A stretch of DNA of 15,772 nucleotides from an uncultured Bacteroidales bacterium (GTDB lineage Bacteria; Bacteroidota; Bacteroidia; Bacteroidales; UBA932), in NCBI GenBank assembly GCA_905235615.1, contig CAJOMB010000048.1, forward strand, positions 1 through 15,772, written 5' to 3'. A model generated the notes under the pieces. The model saw only the letters and a program-made list of their open reading frames with translations. It did no database searches and was not told where the DNA came from. Positions 6,925 to 14,400 of this stretch are shown here, one piece after another (the stretch's first letter is position 1; every line of letters begins with the position of its first letter). Position numbers and translations under genes: made by a program.

Positions 6925-8403
6925 ATGAGTAAAGAAATGTCAAGAAGATCGTTCCTCAAAGCAGGAACCGCCGCAGCCGTCGGGCTCTCTGTCATGCCCG
7001 GCCAACTCTTCGCGAAAGAGGACAAGAAGACCGCCCCCGCCCCGTTGGGAAGAAAGCTCAAGATCCTGGGCGTAGGTATTGGAGGCCGAGGTTCCGGCGT
7101 TCTGAGAGAACTGGAGACCGAGGATATCATCGGCCTGTGCGATGTGGACTGGAAATACGCCGCCCACGTCTTTGACCGTTATCCTCAGGCGAAACGCTAC
7201 AAAGACTGGAGGGTGATGTTTGACGAACTCCTCCCGGAGGCCGATGCCGTGATGGTGGCCACCGCGGACCACACCCATGCCATCATCGCCGCCGCCGCCA
7301 TCCAGGCCGGCAAGCACGTCTATTGCGAGAAGCCCCTCACCCGTACCGTCTATGAGTCCCGCCTGCTCACCAAGCTGGCCGCCAAGTACAAGGTAGCCAC
7401 CCAGATGGGCAACCAGGGTGCTTCCGGAGAAGGTGTCCGCAAAATCTGCGACTGGATCTGGAACGGAGAAATTGGTGAAGTGACCCGCGTGGAAGCCTTC
7501 ACGGACCGTCCCATCTGGCCCCAGGGCCTGGAGCGTCCGGCCAAGGCGGAGAAGGTTCCCAAGACCCTGGACTGGGATCTGTTCCTGGGACCGGCCCCCT
7601 ATCGTCCGTACCACTCCATCTATACTCCGTGGAACTTCCGCGGCTGGTGGGATTTCGGCACCGGTGCGCTGGGTGACATGGCCTGCCACATCCTGCATCC
7701 CGTTTTCAAGGCCCTGAAGTTGGGCTATCCCACCAAGGTACAGGGCAGTTCCACCGCCCTTCTCACCGAATCCTGCCCGCAGGCGGAGAAGGTACGCTTC
7801 GTGTTCCCCGCCCGTGACAACATGCCCAAGGTGGCCATGCCCGAGGTAACGGTAACCTGGACCGACGGCGGCATCCTCCCGGACCGCCCCGAAGGCCTGC
7901 CGATCGGCAAGAACCTGAACGACTCCGGCGGAGCCGTCATCTTCTACGGAACCAAGGACACCCTCATCTGCGGCTGCTACGGCGTGAATCCTTACCTCCT
8001 GTCGGGCCGCAATCCCGAAGTGCCGCACCTCCACCGCGAAATCAAGCTGAGCCACCAGCAGGACTGGGTCCGGGCCTGCAAGGAAGACCCTGAGTTCCGC
8101 ACCCCCAGCGCCTCCGACTTTGCCGAGGCCGGTCCCTTCAATGAGATGGTGGCCATGGGCGTCGTGGCCGTGCGCCTCCAGGGCCTGAACCAGGAACTGG
8201 AATGGGACGGTGAGAACATGCGCTTTACCAACATCCCCGAGGGTGCCACCATCCGTACCATGATTCATGACGGATTCTCCATCACGGACGGCCATCCCAC
8301 CTTCGAGAATGTGTACACCGATCCGGTAGATGCCAACCAATTTGCCAAAGAGCTCATCAAGCCCGTCTTCCGCGAAGGCTGGACGCTCCCCGAACTTCCG
8401 TAA
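6925..8403 (+). CDS. Tat-exported Gfo/Idh/MocA-family oxidoreductase
   Basis: Oxidoreductase of 492 residues with a twin-arginine signal: SRRSFLK at residues 6-12, a hydrophobic stretch, and likely cleavage after LFA near residue 30. Tat export fits a protein that folds around NAD(P) in the cytoplasm before secretion. The Rossmann motif VGIGGRGSG lies at about 50-58. CEKPL holds the conserved lysine K136, and TADHTHA lies near residue 115. The substrate domain has the block FRGWWDFGTGALGDM followed by HILHPVF, typical of long Bacteroidota and Planctomycetes members; D251, H255 and H258 align with the D-x3-H-x2-D active-site pattern. Some relatives are annotated as GH109-like NAD-dependent glycosidases, so this enzyme could itself oxidise or cleave glycosides in the periplasm. 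It is the second gene of the operon, 13 bases after the first; the DUF1080 lipoprotein follows after 19 bases. Confidence 0.9.
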   Translation: MSKEMSRRSFLKAGTAAAVGLSVMPGQLFAKEDKKTAPAPLGRKLKILGVGIGGRGSGVLRELETEDIIGLCDVDWKYAAHVFDRYPQAKRYKDWRVMFDELLPEADAVMVATADHTHAIIAAAAIQAGKHVYCEKPLTRTVYESRLLTKLAAKYKVATQMGNQGASGEGVRKICDWIWNGEIGEVTRVEAFTDRPIWPQGLERPAKAEKVPKTLDWDLFLGPAPYRPYHSIYTPWNFRGWWDFGTGALGDMACHILHPVFKALKLGYPTKVQGSSTALLTESCPQAEKVRFVFPARDNMPKVAMPEVTVTWTDGGILPDRPEGLPIGKNLNDSGGAVIFYGTKDTLICGCYGVNPYLLSGRNPEVPHLHREIKLSHQQDWVRACKEDPEFRTPSASDFAEAGPFNEMVAMGVVAVRLQGLNQELEWDGENMRFTNIPEGATIRTMIHDGFSITDGHPTFENVYTDPVDANQFAKELIKPVFREGWTLPELP

Positions 8404-8422
8404 TCTCAACACCAAAAACGAT

Positions 8423-9268
8423 ATGAAAAAGATCTTAACACTCACAGCTATGGCTGCACTGATGGTTTCCGCCCTTTCCTGTGGCAACCAGGGTAACAAG
8501 AAAAACGGCGCCGTTCCCGCCTACAAGGTAGTGGAGGCCGCTCAGGTGGACCTTTCCACCTTCCCCGTGGATGAAGACGGCTACATCGTCCTCTTTGACG
8601 GCACCTCCACCAACGGTTGGCGCGGCTACGGAAAGGAAAACCTTCCCCAGCGCTGGGGCATCGACGAAGGCGCCCTCAAGTTCAGCGGCACCGGCAGCGG
8701 TGAAGGCCAGACCGGCGAAGGCGGAGACATCATCTTCGCCCACCAGTTCAAGAATTTCACCCTGGAGATGGAATGGAAAATCTCCAAGGGCGGCAATTCC
8801 GGTATCTTCTACCTGGCCCAGGAAGTGACCACCAAGGACGAGAACGGCAACGACCGCTACGAGCCCATCTACATCTCCGCTCCCGAGTACCAGGTGCTGG
8901 ACAATGCCAACCATCCGGACGCTCTGTTAGGCGTGGACGGCAACCGCCAGTCCGCTTCCCTGTACGACATGATTCCGGCCGTTCCGCAGAACCAGAACCC
9001 TTACGGCGAGTGGAACAAGGTTAAAATCCTGGTTTACAAGGGCACCGTGGTGCACTTCCAGAACGATGTGAAGGTGCTGGAATACCACCTGTGGACCCAG
9101 CAGTGGACCGACATGCTCCAGGCCTCCAAGTTCTCCCAGAAGGACTGGCCCCTCGCCTTCGAACTCCTGAACAACTGCGGCGGAGAAAAGCACGAGGGCT
9201 ATATCGGCCTGCAGGACCACGGCGACGATGTGTGGTACCGCAACATCCGCATCAAAGTGATGGACTAA
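8423..9268 (+). CDS. DUF1080 (3-keto-disaccharide hydrolase family) lipoprotein
   Basis: Lipoprotein of 281 residues. The start at 8423 is chosen because it directly opens a lipoprotein signal (MKKILTLTAM through the lipobox SALSC, lipidated C20). The frame is open further upstream to 8330, but that extension overlaps the previous gene and has no signal. The mature part is a concanavalin-like beta-sandwich with the DUF1080 landmarks: LFDGTSTNGW at 57-66, GGNSGIFY at 123-130, PEYQVLDNANH at 154-164 and GYIGLQDHGDDVWYRNI near the C-terminus. Family members cleave 3-keto-glycosides, and this fits the neighbouring oxidoreductases that could make the 3-keto group. The residues after C20 (GNQGNKKNG) lack the acidic cluster associated with surface-exported Bacteroidota lipoproteins, so a periplasmic site is more likely. 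The next gene begins 4 bases after the stop. Confidence 0.9.
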   Translation: MKKILTLTAMAALMVSALSCGNQGNKKNGAVPAYKVVEAAQVDLSTFPVDEDGYIVLFDGTSTNGWRGYGKENLPQRWGIDEGALKFSGTGSGEGQTGEGGDIIFAHQFKNFTLEMEWKISKGGNSGIFYLAQEVTTKDENGNDRYEPIYISAPEYQVLDNANHPDALLGVDGNRQSASLYDMIPAVPQNQNPYGEWNKVKILVYKGTVVHFQNDVKVLEYHLWTQQWTDMLQASKFSQKDWPLAFELLNNCGGEKHEGYIGLQDHGDDVWYRNIRIKVMD

Positions 9269-9272
9269 GCAC

Positions 9273-10160
9273 ATGAGAAAAAGCTTTTTATTCCTGGCAC
9301 TTGCCCTCATGGCCTTCCTTCCGTCCTGCTCTTCCGGAGAACCGGCTCCCGTGAAAAAGGATATGTGCGTGCAGATGTATTCGGCCCGCAGCATCCTGAA
9401 TCATGACAATTATGCCGATATCCTCAAAGAGATGGCCTCCATGGGCTATACCGCCGTGGAAACCGCTAACTATGACGGAGAAAAGGGCCTCATCTACGGG
9501 GACGAGCCCGAGGTGTTCCGCCAGAAGGTGGAGGCCGCGGGAATGAAGGTCCTGAGCGCCCATGTGAGCCGCGGCCTGTCCGAGGAGGAGCTTGAGAGCG
9601 GAGACCTCACGGCCGCCTTGGCGTGGTGGGACAAGTGCATCGCAGACCACGTGAAAGCCGGCATGGAATATCTGGTGACGCCCTGGATGGGCCTCCAGAA
9701 GAACCTGCACGACCTTCAGGTCTATTGTGATTACCTGAACGAGGTGGGCCGCCGCTGCCAGGCGGCCGGCCTCAAGTACGGCTACCACAACCACGCCTAC
9801 GAGTTCGAGAAGGTGGAGGGACAGGTCATGTACGACTACCTCCTCCAGCACACGGATCCGGCTCTTGTCTTCTTTCAGATGGACGTGTACTGGGCCGTCA
9901 TAGGAAAAGCCTCACCGGTGGATTATTTCAAGCGCTATCCGGGCCGATTCAGGATGCTTCACATCAAGGATGAATGGGAAGTGGGACAAAGCGGCATGGT
10001 GGGCTTCGACGCCATCTTCAAGAATGCCGACGTGGCCGGTCTGGAGAACTTCGTGGTGGAGATTGAACGCTACAACTACGAGGACATCCGCCAAAGCTTC
10101 CGCGAAAGTGCCGACTACCTCCTGGAGGCGCCTTTCGTGAAGGCCGGCTACGCCAAGTAG
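9273..10160 (+). CDS. Sugar phosphate isomerase/epimerase-like TIM-barrel lipoprotein
   Basis: Protein of 295 residues of the xylose isomerase-like / AP endonuclease 2 TIM-barrel superfamily. It carries a lipoprotein signal (lipobox LPSC, lipidated C19). The mature domain starts with VQMYSARS on the first strand. Likely metal and substrate residues are in VETANYDG (E63), YHNHAYEF (H172, H174, E177), QMDVYW (D204), LHIKDE (H230, D233) and VVEIERY (E263), in the E-D-H-E order of the family. It is the last gene of the sugar operon, 4 bases after the DUF1080 gene. By analogy with YcjR, a TIM-barrel enzyme that acts on 3-keto glucosides beside oxidoreductases, it probably epimerises, isomerises or cleaves a 3-keto sugar. 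The lipid anchor puts it in the envelope with the DUF1080 protein and the Tat-exported oxidoreductase. The exact reaction is not determinable here. Confidence 0.88.
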   Translation: MRKSFLFLALALMAFLPSCSSGEPAPVKKDMCVQMYSARSILNHDNYADILKEMASMGYTAVETANYDGEKGLIYGDEPEVFRQKVEAAGMKVLSAHVSRGLSEEELESGDLTAALAWWDKCIADHVKAGMEYLVTPWMGLQKNLHDLQVYCDYLNEVGRRCQAAGLKYGYHNHAYEFEKVEGQVMYDYLLQHTDPALVFFQMDVYWAVIGKASPVDYFKRYPGRFRMLHIKDEWEVGQSGMVGFDAIFKNADVAGLENFVVEIERYNYEDIRQSFRESADYLLEAPFVKAGYAK

Positions 10161-10176
10161 GCTGTTCCCGCACATT

Positions 10177-10288
10177 GGCGGACCAAAGAGATTCTTCGGC
10201 AGGTAAACCTGCCTCAGAATGACATGATTCTGTCATTTTGACGCCACCTTGTCATTCTGAACGAAGTGAAGAATCTCTTTGGTCTGCC
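10177..10288. repeat. Interspersed palindromic repeat (REP/MITE-like)
   Basis: A 112-base element with 21-base terminal inverted repeats and nested internal hairpins. One is GGCAGGT-AA-ACCTGCC at 10198-10213, perfect over 7 pairs. Another joins TCAGAATGACA at 10214-10224 to TGTCATTTTGA at 10231-10241 with one G-U pair. A second copy, TGTCATTCTGA at 10250-10260, is perfectly complementary to the same left half. No reading frame or transposase lies inside. Its size and terminal repeats suggest a non-autonomous mobile or REP-type repeat. Other copies would lie outside this window, so dispersal is an inference. Confidence 0.6.
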
Positions 10289-10297
10289 TCTTTTTAT
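10177..10297 (+). terminator. Large inverted-repeat element ending in a T-run; probable operon terminator
   Basis: Two 21-base arms, 10177-10197 and 10268-10288, are inverted copies with a single C/T mismatch (core GACCAAAGAGATTCTTC). Right after the second arm comes TCTTTTTAT, a T-run suited to factor-independent termination of the sugar operon. It begins 17 bases after the TIM-barrel stop codon. It also looks like an interspersed repeat: the inner TGTCATTCTGAACGAAGTGAAGAATCT resembles palindromic repeats scattered through many bacterial genomes. Termination is inferred; the repeat and T-run are seen. Confidence 0.65.
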
Positions 10298-10325
10298 CGC
10301 CGCATGACGTTATTATTGCAGAAAT

Positions 10326-10357
10326 ATTGTAAATACGAGAACAAATTCATATTTTTG
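10326..10357 (+). promoter_or_regulatory. nadD promoter with -33 and -7 elements
   Basis: ATTG at 10326-10329 and TATTTTTG at 10350-10357 fit the -33 and TAnnTTTG -7 elements, with 20 bases between. Transcription is expected to begin about 5-7 bases after the -7 box, at or next to the nadD ATG at 10363, so the transcript could be leaderless. It would drive the nadD-gmk-Tricorn unit. Confidence 0.6.
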
Positions 10358-10362
10358 CTTGT

Positions 10363-10913
10363 ATGAAGATTGCGGTTTACAGCGGCTCCTTCAATCCCCT
10401 GCACATCTGGCCATCATGGCGTACCTCACCCGACAGGGCGGGTTTGACTGGGTATATCTGGTCGTAACTCCTCAGAATCCCTTCAAACAAACCCATACCC
10501 TTCCCACCGGCCAGGAGCGTTTTGACGCTGCCGTTCAGGCGGTTGCCCGCTATCCGCATCTGAAAGTGAAAGTGCTGGACATCGAGCTCAAAATGCCCCC
10601 TCCCCAATACACCATCCGCACCTTGGACATCCTGCAGAAGATGGAACCGGAGAACGATTTCACCTTAGTGATAGGGGCCGATAACCTGGCCGGCTTCCAG
10701 GGCTGGCTCTTCCATGAGCGCATCCTGAAGGATTACGGGGTGGTGGTGTTCCCCCGCAAGGGCTATCACCGGGGCCACGACCGCGCCCGCCTGCTCAAAG
10801 AAGATCCCAGCTACAAGATAACTTTGTTAAAAGCCCCCTTGGTGAATATCTCTTCCACACAGATACGCCGTCACACGGCGCAGGGGATAGACATGTCTAA
10901 TTGGTTAATGTAA
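10363..10913 (+). CDS. nadD: Nicotinate-nucleotide adenylyltransferase, frameshifted at its HxGH motif
   Basis: Enzyme of NAD synthesis that joins nicotinate mononucleotide and ATP to make deamido-NAD. The true N-terminus at 10363 reads MKIAVYSGSFNPLHI, the family's nucleotide-binding start. The frame then breaks at about 10405-10410. The expected Gly-His of HIGH is missing, and the sequence resumes in another frame as LAIMAYLTRQGGFDWVYLVVTPQNPFK. Comparison with the family implies a net loss of 7 bases. The rest is intact to TAA at 10913 and includes LVIGADNLAGF and the C-terminal signature NISSTQIRR. An ATG at 10359 exists in the second frame but gives a nonsense start (MYEDCGLQRLL) and is not the start. 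gmk begins 4 bases after the stop. As sequenced, the gene would not give a working enzyme; a sequence or assembly error is the first suspicion. Confidence 0.9.
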
Positions 10914-10916
10914 TAT

Positions 10917-11483
10917 ATGCCTGGTAAAGTACTCATCTTCTCCGCCCCTTCGGGCTCCGGAAAAAGCACCGTCGTGGGGCACATCCTCAGCTCCCGCAAA
11001 GACGTTGAATTCTCTGTATCGGCCACTTCCCGCCCGCCCCGCGGAACGGAGCAGGACGGTGTGGAATACCTTTTTTACAATGCGGAAACCTTCCGCGCCC
11101 TGGTGGCCGAAGGCAAATTCGTGGAGTACGAAGAGGTGTACCCGGACCGCTTCTACGGCACCCTCAAGAGCGAGGTGAACCGCATCTGGGCCAAGGGGCA
11201 CGTCATCATCTTCGATGTGGACGTGAAGGGCGGCGTGTCGCTCAAGAAGTACTTCGGAGACGCGGCGCTTTCCGTCTTCATCCAGGCCCCGTCCGTGGAG
11301 GAGCTCCGCCGGAGGCTGGTAACCCGCGGCACGGACAGCCCCGAGGTCATTGACGTACGGGTGAACAAGGCCGCCGAGGAAATGACCTATGCCTCCCAGT
11401 TTGACCGCATCCTCATCAACGACGACCTTCAGACCGCCTTGGCAGAGGCCGATAAAATGGTAGAATCTTTTTTAACAGCGTAA
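10917..11483 (+). CDS. gmk: Guanylate kinase
   Basis: Cytoplasmic enzyme that phosphorylates GMP to GDP with ATP, 188 residues, the normal length. The P-loop APSGSGKST spans residues 10-18. SVSATSRPPRGTE, about residues 33-45, is the GMP-binding region with the conserved Ser and Arg residues. GVEYLFYN and the lid segment with FVEYEEVYPDRFYGT follow, then VIIFDVDVKGG and the adenine-side stretch RRRLVTRGTDSPEVIDVR. The gene starts 4 bases after nadD and ends 1 base before the Tricorn-type protease, so all three are very likely one transcription unit from the nadD promoter. Pairing of gmk with nadD is common in Bacteroidota. No anomalies were seen. Confidence 0.97.
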   Translation: MPGKVLIFSAPSGSGKSTVVGHILSSRKDVEFSVSATSRPPRGTEQDGVEYLFYNAETFRALVAEGKFVEYEEVYPDRFYGTLKSEVNRIWAKGHVIIFDVDVKGGVSLKKYFGDAALSVFIQAPSVEELRRRLVTRGTDSPEVIDVRVNKAAEEMTYASQFDRILINDDLQTALAEADKMVESFLTA

Positions 11484-11484
11484 T

Positions 11485-14400
11485 ATGAAACGAATTCTTC
11501 TGTCCGTCATGCTGCTGGCCGCTGCAGCCGGCAGCGCTTCCGCCGCCCCCATGGGCGAGGAAGCACGCCTTCTCCGCTTCCCGGCCACCAACAGCTCCGA
11601 AGTGGTCTTTTCCTATGCCGGAGACCTCTGGACCGTCCCCATCCAGGGCGGTGAGGCCCGACGGCTCACCTCCCATATCGGCTACGAGATGCTGGCCCGC
11701 TACTCCCCCGACGGCCAGACCATCGCTTTCACGGGAGAATATGACGGCAACCGCGAGGTGTACAGCATTCCCGCCGCCGGCGGACAGCCCGTGCGCCTTA
11801 CCTATACCGCCACCAACGGCCGCGACGACCTGGGAGACCGCATGGGCCCCAACAACATGGTGCTCACCTGGAGCCCCGACGGCAAGAAGATTGTTTTCCG
11901 CAACCGCACCGGCGACGGCTTCGAGGGCCTGCTGTGGACCATCGGCCCGGAAGGCGGCATGCCTCAGCAGATTCCCCTCCCGGAAGGCGGGTGGTGCAGC
12001 TATTCCCCGGACGGAAGTCAGCTGGCCTACAACCGCGTGATGCGGGAATTCCGCACCTGGAAGTATTACCGCGGCGGTATGGCCGATGACATCTGGATTT
12101 ACAACCCCAAGAAAGGAAAGGTGACCAACATCACCGACAACGACGCCCAGGACATCTTCCCCATGTGGGTGGGAGAGGAGATTTACTTTGCCAGCGACCG
12201 GGACATGACCATGAACCTGTTCGTGTACAACACCCGCACAGGGGCCACTGAGAAAGTGACAAACTTCAAGGAATTTGACGTCAAGTTCCCTTCCACGGAC
12301 GGAAAGACCATCGTCTTCGAGAACGGCGGCTGGCTGTACCGGCTCAACCCCGCCACCAAGGAATATAAGAAGATTCCCGTCACCCTGTCTGCGGACGGCG
12401 TGTACGGAAGGGCCGAATTCCGCACGCTCAAGGCCGCCGACATCACGGCCGTCAGCGGCGCCCCCGACGGCTCCCGCGTGGTGGTGACGGCCCGCGGAGA
12501 GGTCTTTGACGTACCGGTGGGCAAGGGTGTCACCCGCAACCTCACCCGCTCATCTTCCTCCAACGACCGTGGCGCCGCCTGGAGCCCGGACGGCAAGTGG
12601 ATTGCCTGGATAGGAGACGCCACCGGAGAGACGGAGCTCTACCTCTATGACGTGAAGGCCGGCGAAACCCGTCAGCTCACCTCCGGGTCCGACACCTACA
12701 TCCGCGCCCTCCAGTGGGCCCCGGATTCCAAGCACATCTACTATACAGACCGCAAGAACCGCTTTGTGGAAGTATCTCCGGCCGATGGCAGGCGCCGCAC
12801 GGTAATGGAATGCCCGGAGGCAGAATTCCGCGGCGTGGACATCTCCCCCGACAGCCAGTGGCTGGCCTATACCCGCCCCGCCGCCAACGAGATGGGCATC
12901 GTGTATCTGCGCAACCTCACTACCGGGAAGGAATATCCCGTGACGGAGCGCTGGTACAACAGCGGCAGCCCTTCCTTCAGCACCGACGGAAAATACCTCC
13001 TGTTCACCAGCGACCGGGACCTGAGTCCCCAGTACAGCCGCATCGAATGGAATTACAGCTTCCAGGACATGAGCGGCGCCTACCTGGCCCTGCTCTCTTC
13101 CAAGACCCCTTCCCCGCTCATCGCTTCCGACCCTTCCGTCTCCTTGGAAAAGGCCGATGCGAAGGATAAGAAGGAGGAATCGGCCCCGGCCATTGAGCCG
13201 GAGGGCATTGGCGGGCGCATCATCAAGCTGCCGGTGAAAGGGCGCAGCTTCTACTGCTCTGAAGGCAAGCTCTGGTATCTGGGCCGCGGCGGCACCCGCG
13301 TCTTTGACTTCAAGAGCGGAGAGGACAGCGAATGCTGCGATGCCTCCATGTGGCCCGTCAAGGGCAGCAAGAAGGCCATTTTCCGCAAGGGCGGGAATGT
13401 GTTCGTGGCGAGTATCGGCCCCAAGGTGAGCCTGAAGGAAAAGGCGGATTTGAGCCAGCTTTCCACCACCATCGACTTTGCGCAGGAATGGGCCCAGCTC
13501 TATGACGAGGTCTGGCGCGCCTTCCGCGACGGTTACTACCTGGAAAATATGCACGGAAGGGACTGGAAGGCCGTCAAGGCCCAGTATGAGGTGCTTCTCC
13601 CCTATGCGCTCACCCGCCTGGACGTGAACTACATCCTGGGAGAGATGATAAGCGAGGTGGCCAGCGGACACTGCTATGTGACGCCCGGCGATTATCCCAA
13701 GCCGGAGCGCATCCCCATGGGCCTGCTGGGCGCCCAATTCTCCAAGGTGGCCGATGGTTTCCGCATCGAGAAGATTCTGGAAGGCGCCACCTATCGGCCC
13801 GAATTGCGTTCCCCGCTCACCGAGCCCGGACTGGGGGTGAAGGAGGGAGACGTGATTACCGCCATCGACGGCATCTCCCTGAAGGACGTGGACAATATCT
13901 ACAAGCTTCTCGTGGGCAAGGCCGATGTCCTGACGGAACTCACCGTCGGAGGCAGGAAGGTGGTGGTGAAACCCATCGCCGACGAAGGCCCCCTGTACCA
14001 CTATGCCTGGGTGCTGAAGAACATCCGCACCGTGGAAAAACTCTCCAAGGGCCGTGTGGGTTATATTTATATCCCGGACATGGGTCCGGAAGGCCTGAGG
14101 GAGTGGGCCCGTTACTACTATCCCCAGTTGGACAAGGAGGCCCTCATCATCGACGACCGGGCCAACGGCGGCGGAAACATCTCGCCCATGATTATCGAGC
14201 GCCTGCAGCGGAAGCCCTACAGGCTTACCATGCGCCGCGGCTCTTCCATGATCGGGACCATCCCCGAAGGCACGCACACCGGCCCCAAGGTGCTCCTGAT
14301 CAACAAGTACTCCGCCTCCGACGGAGACCTCTTCCCCTGGAGCTTCAAGGCCAATAACCTGGGTACCGTCATCGGCACCCGCACCTGGGGCGGCATCGTG

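Noticed and set aside
4866..7130. A 754-codon open frame on the minus strand opposite the exonuclease and the first oxidoreductase
   Set aside because: It spans two clear plus-strand genes and their promoter, shows no recognisable domain, and is explained by GC-rich codon bias leaving the antisense frame free of stops.
8330..8422. Upstream in-frame ATG that would add 31 residues to the DUF1080 protein
   Set aside because: It overlaps the end of the preceding gene by 74 bases and would bury the lipoprotein signal, whereas the ATG at 8423 gives a perfect lipobox start.
6940..8499. A 519-codon minus-strand open frame opposite the Tat-exported oxidoreductase
   Set aside because: Antisense shadow: the plus strand has a twin-arginine signal, Rossmann motif and family active-site pattern, while the minus frame shows nothing recognisable.
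10177..10288. CRISPR-like or tRNA-like reading of the repeat-rich gap
   Set aside because: The repeats are inverted and nested, not regularly spaced direct repeats, and no cloverleaf with anticodon or CCA end can be drawn.
10359..10410. ATG at 10359 as the nadD start
   Set aside because: It yields MYEDCGLQRLLQSPA with no family similarity. The ATG at 10363 gives the true NadD N-terminus, so the frame joins only through the frameshift.
340..10415. Programmed ribosomal frameshifting as the explanation for the argS and nadD breaks
   Set aside because: Both sites lack conserved residues as well as frame (net 4 and 7 bases missing) and show no slippery heptamer or downstream structure, so recoding would not restore normal proteins.
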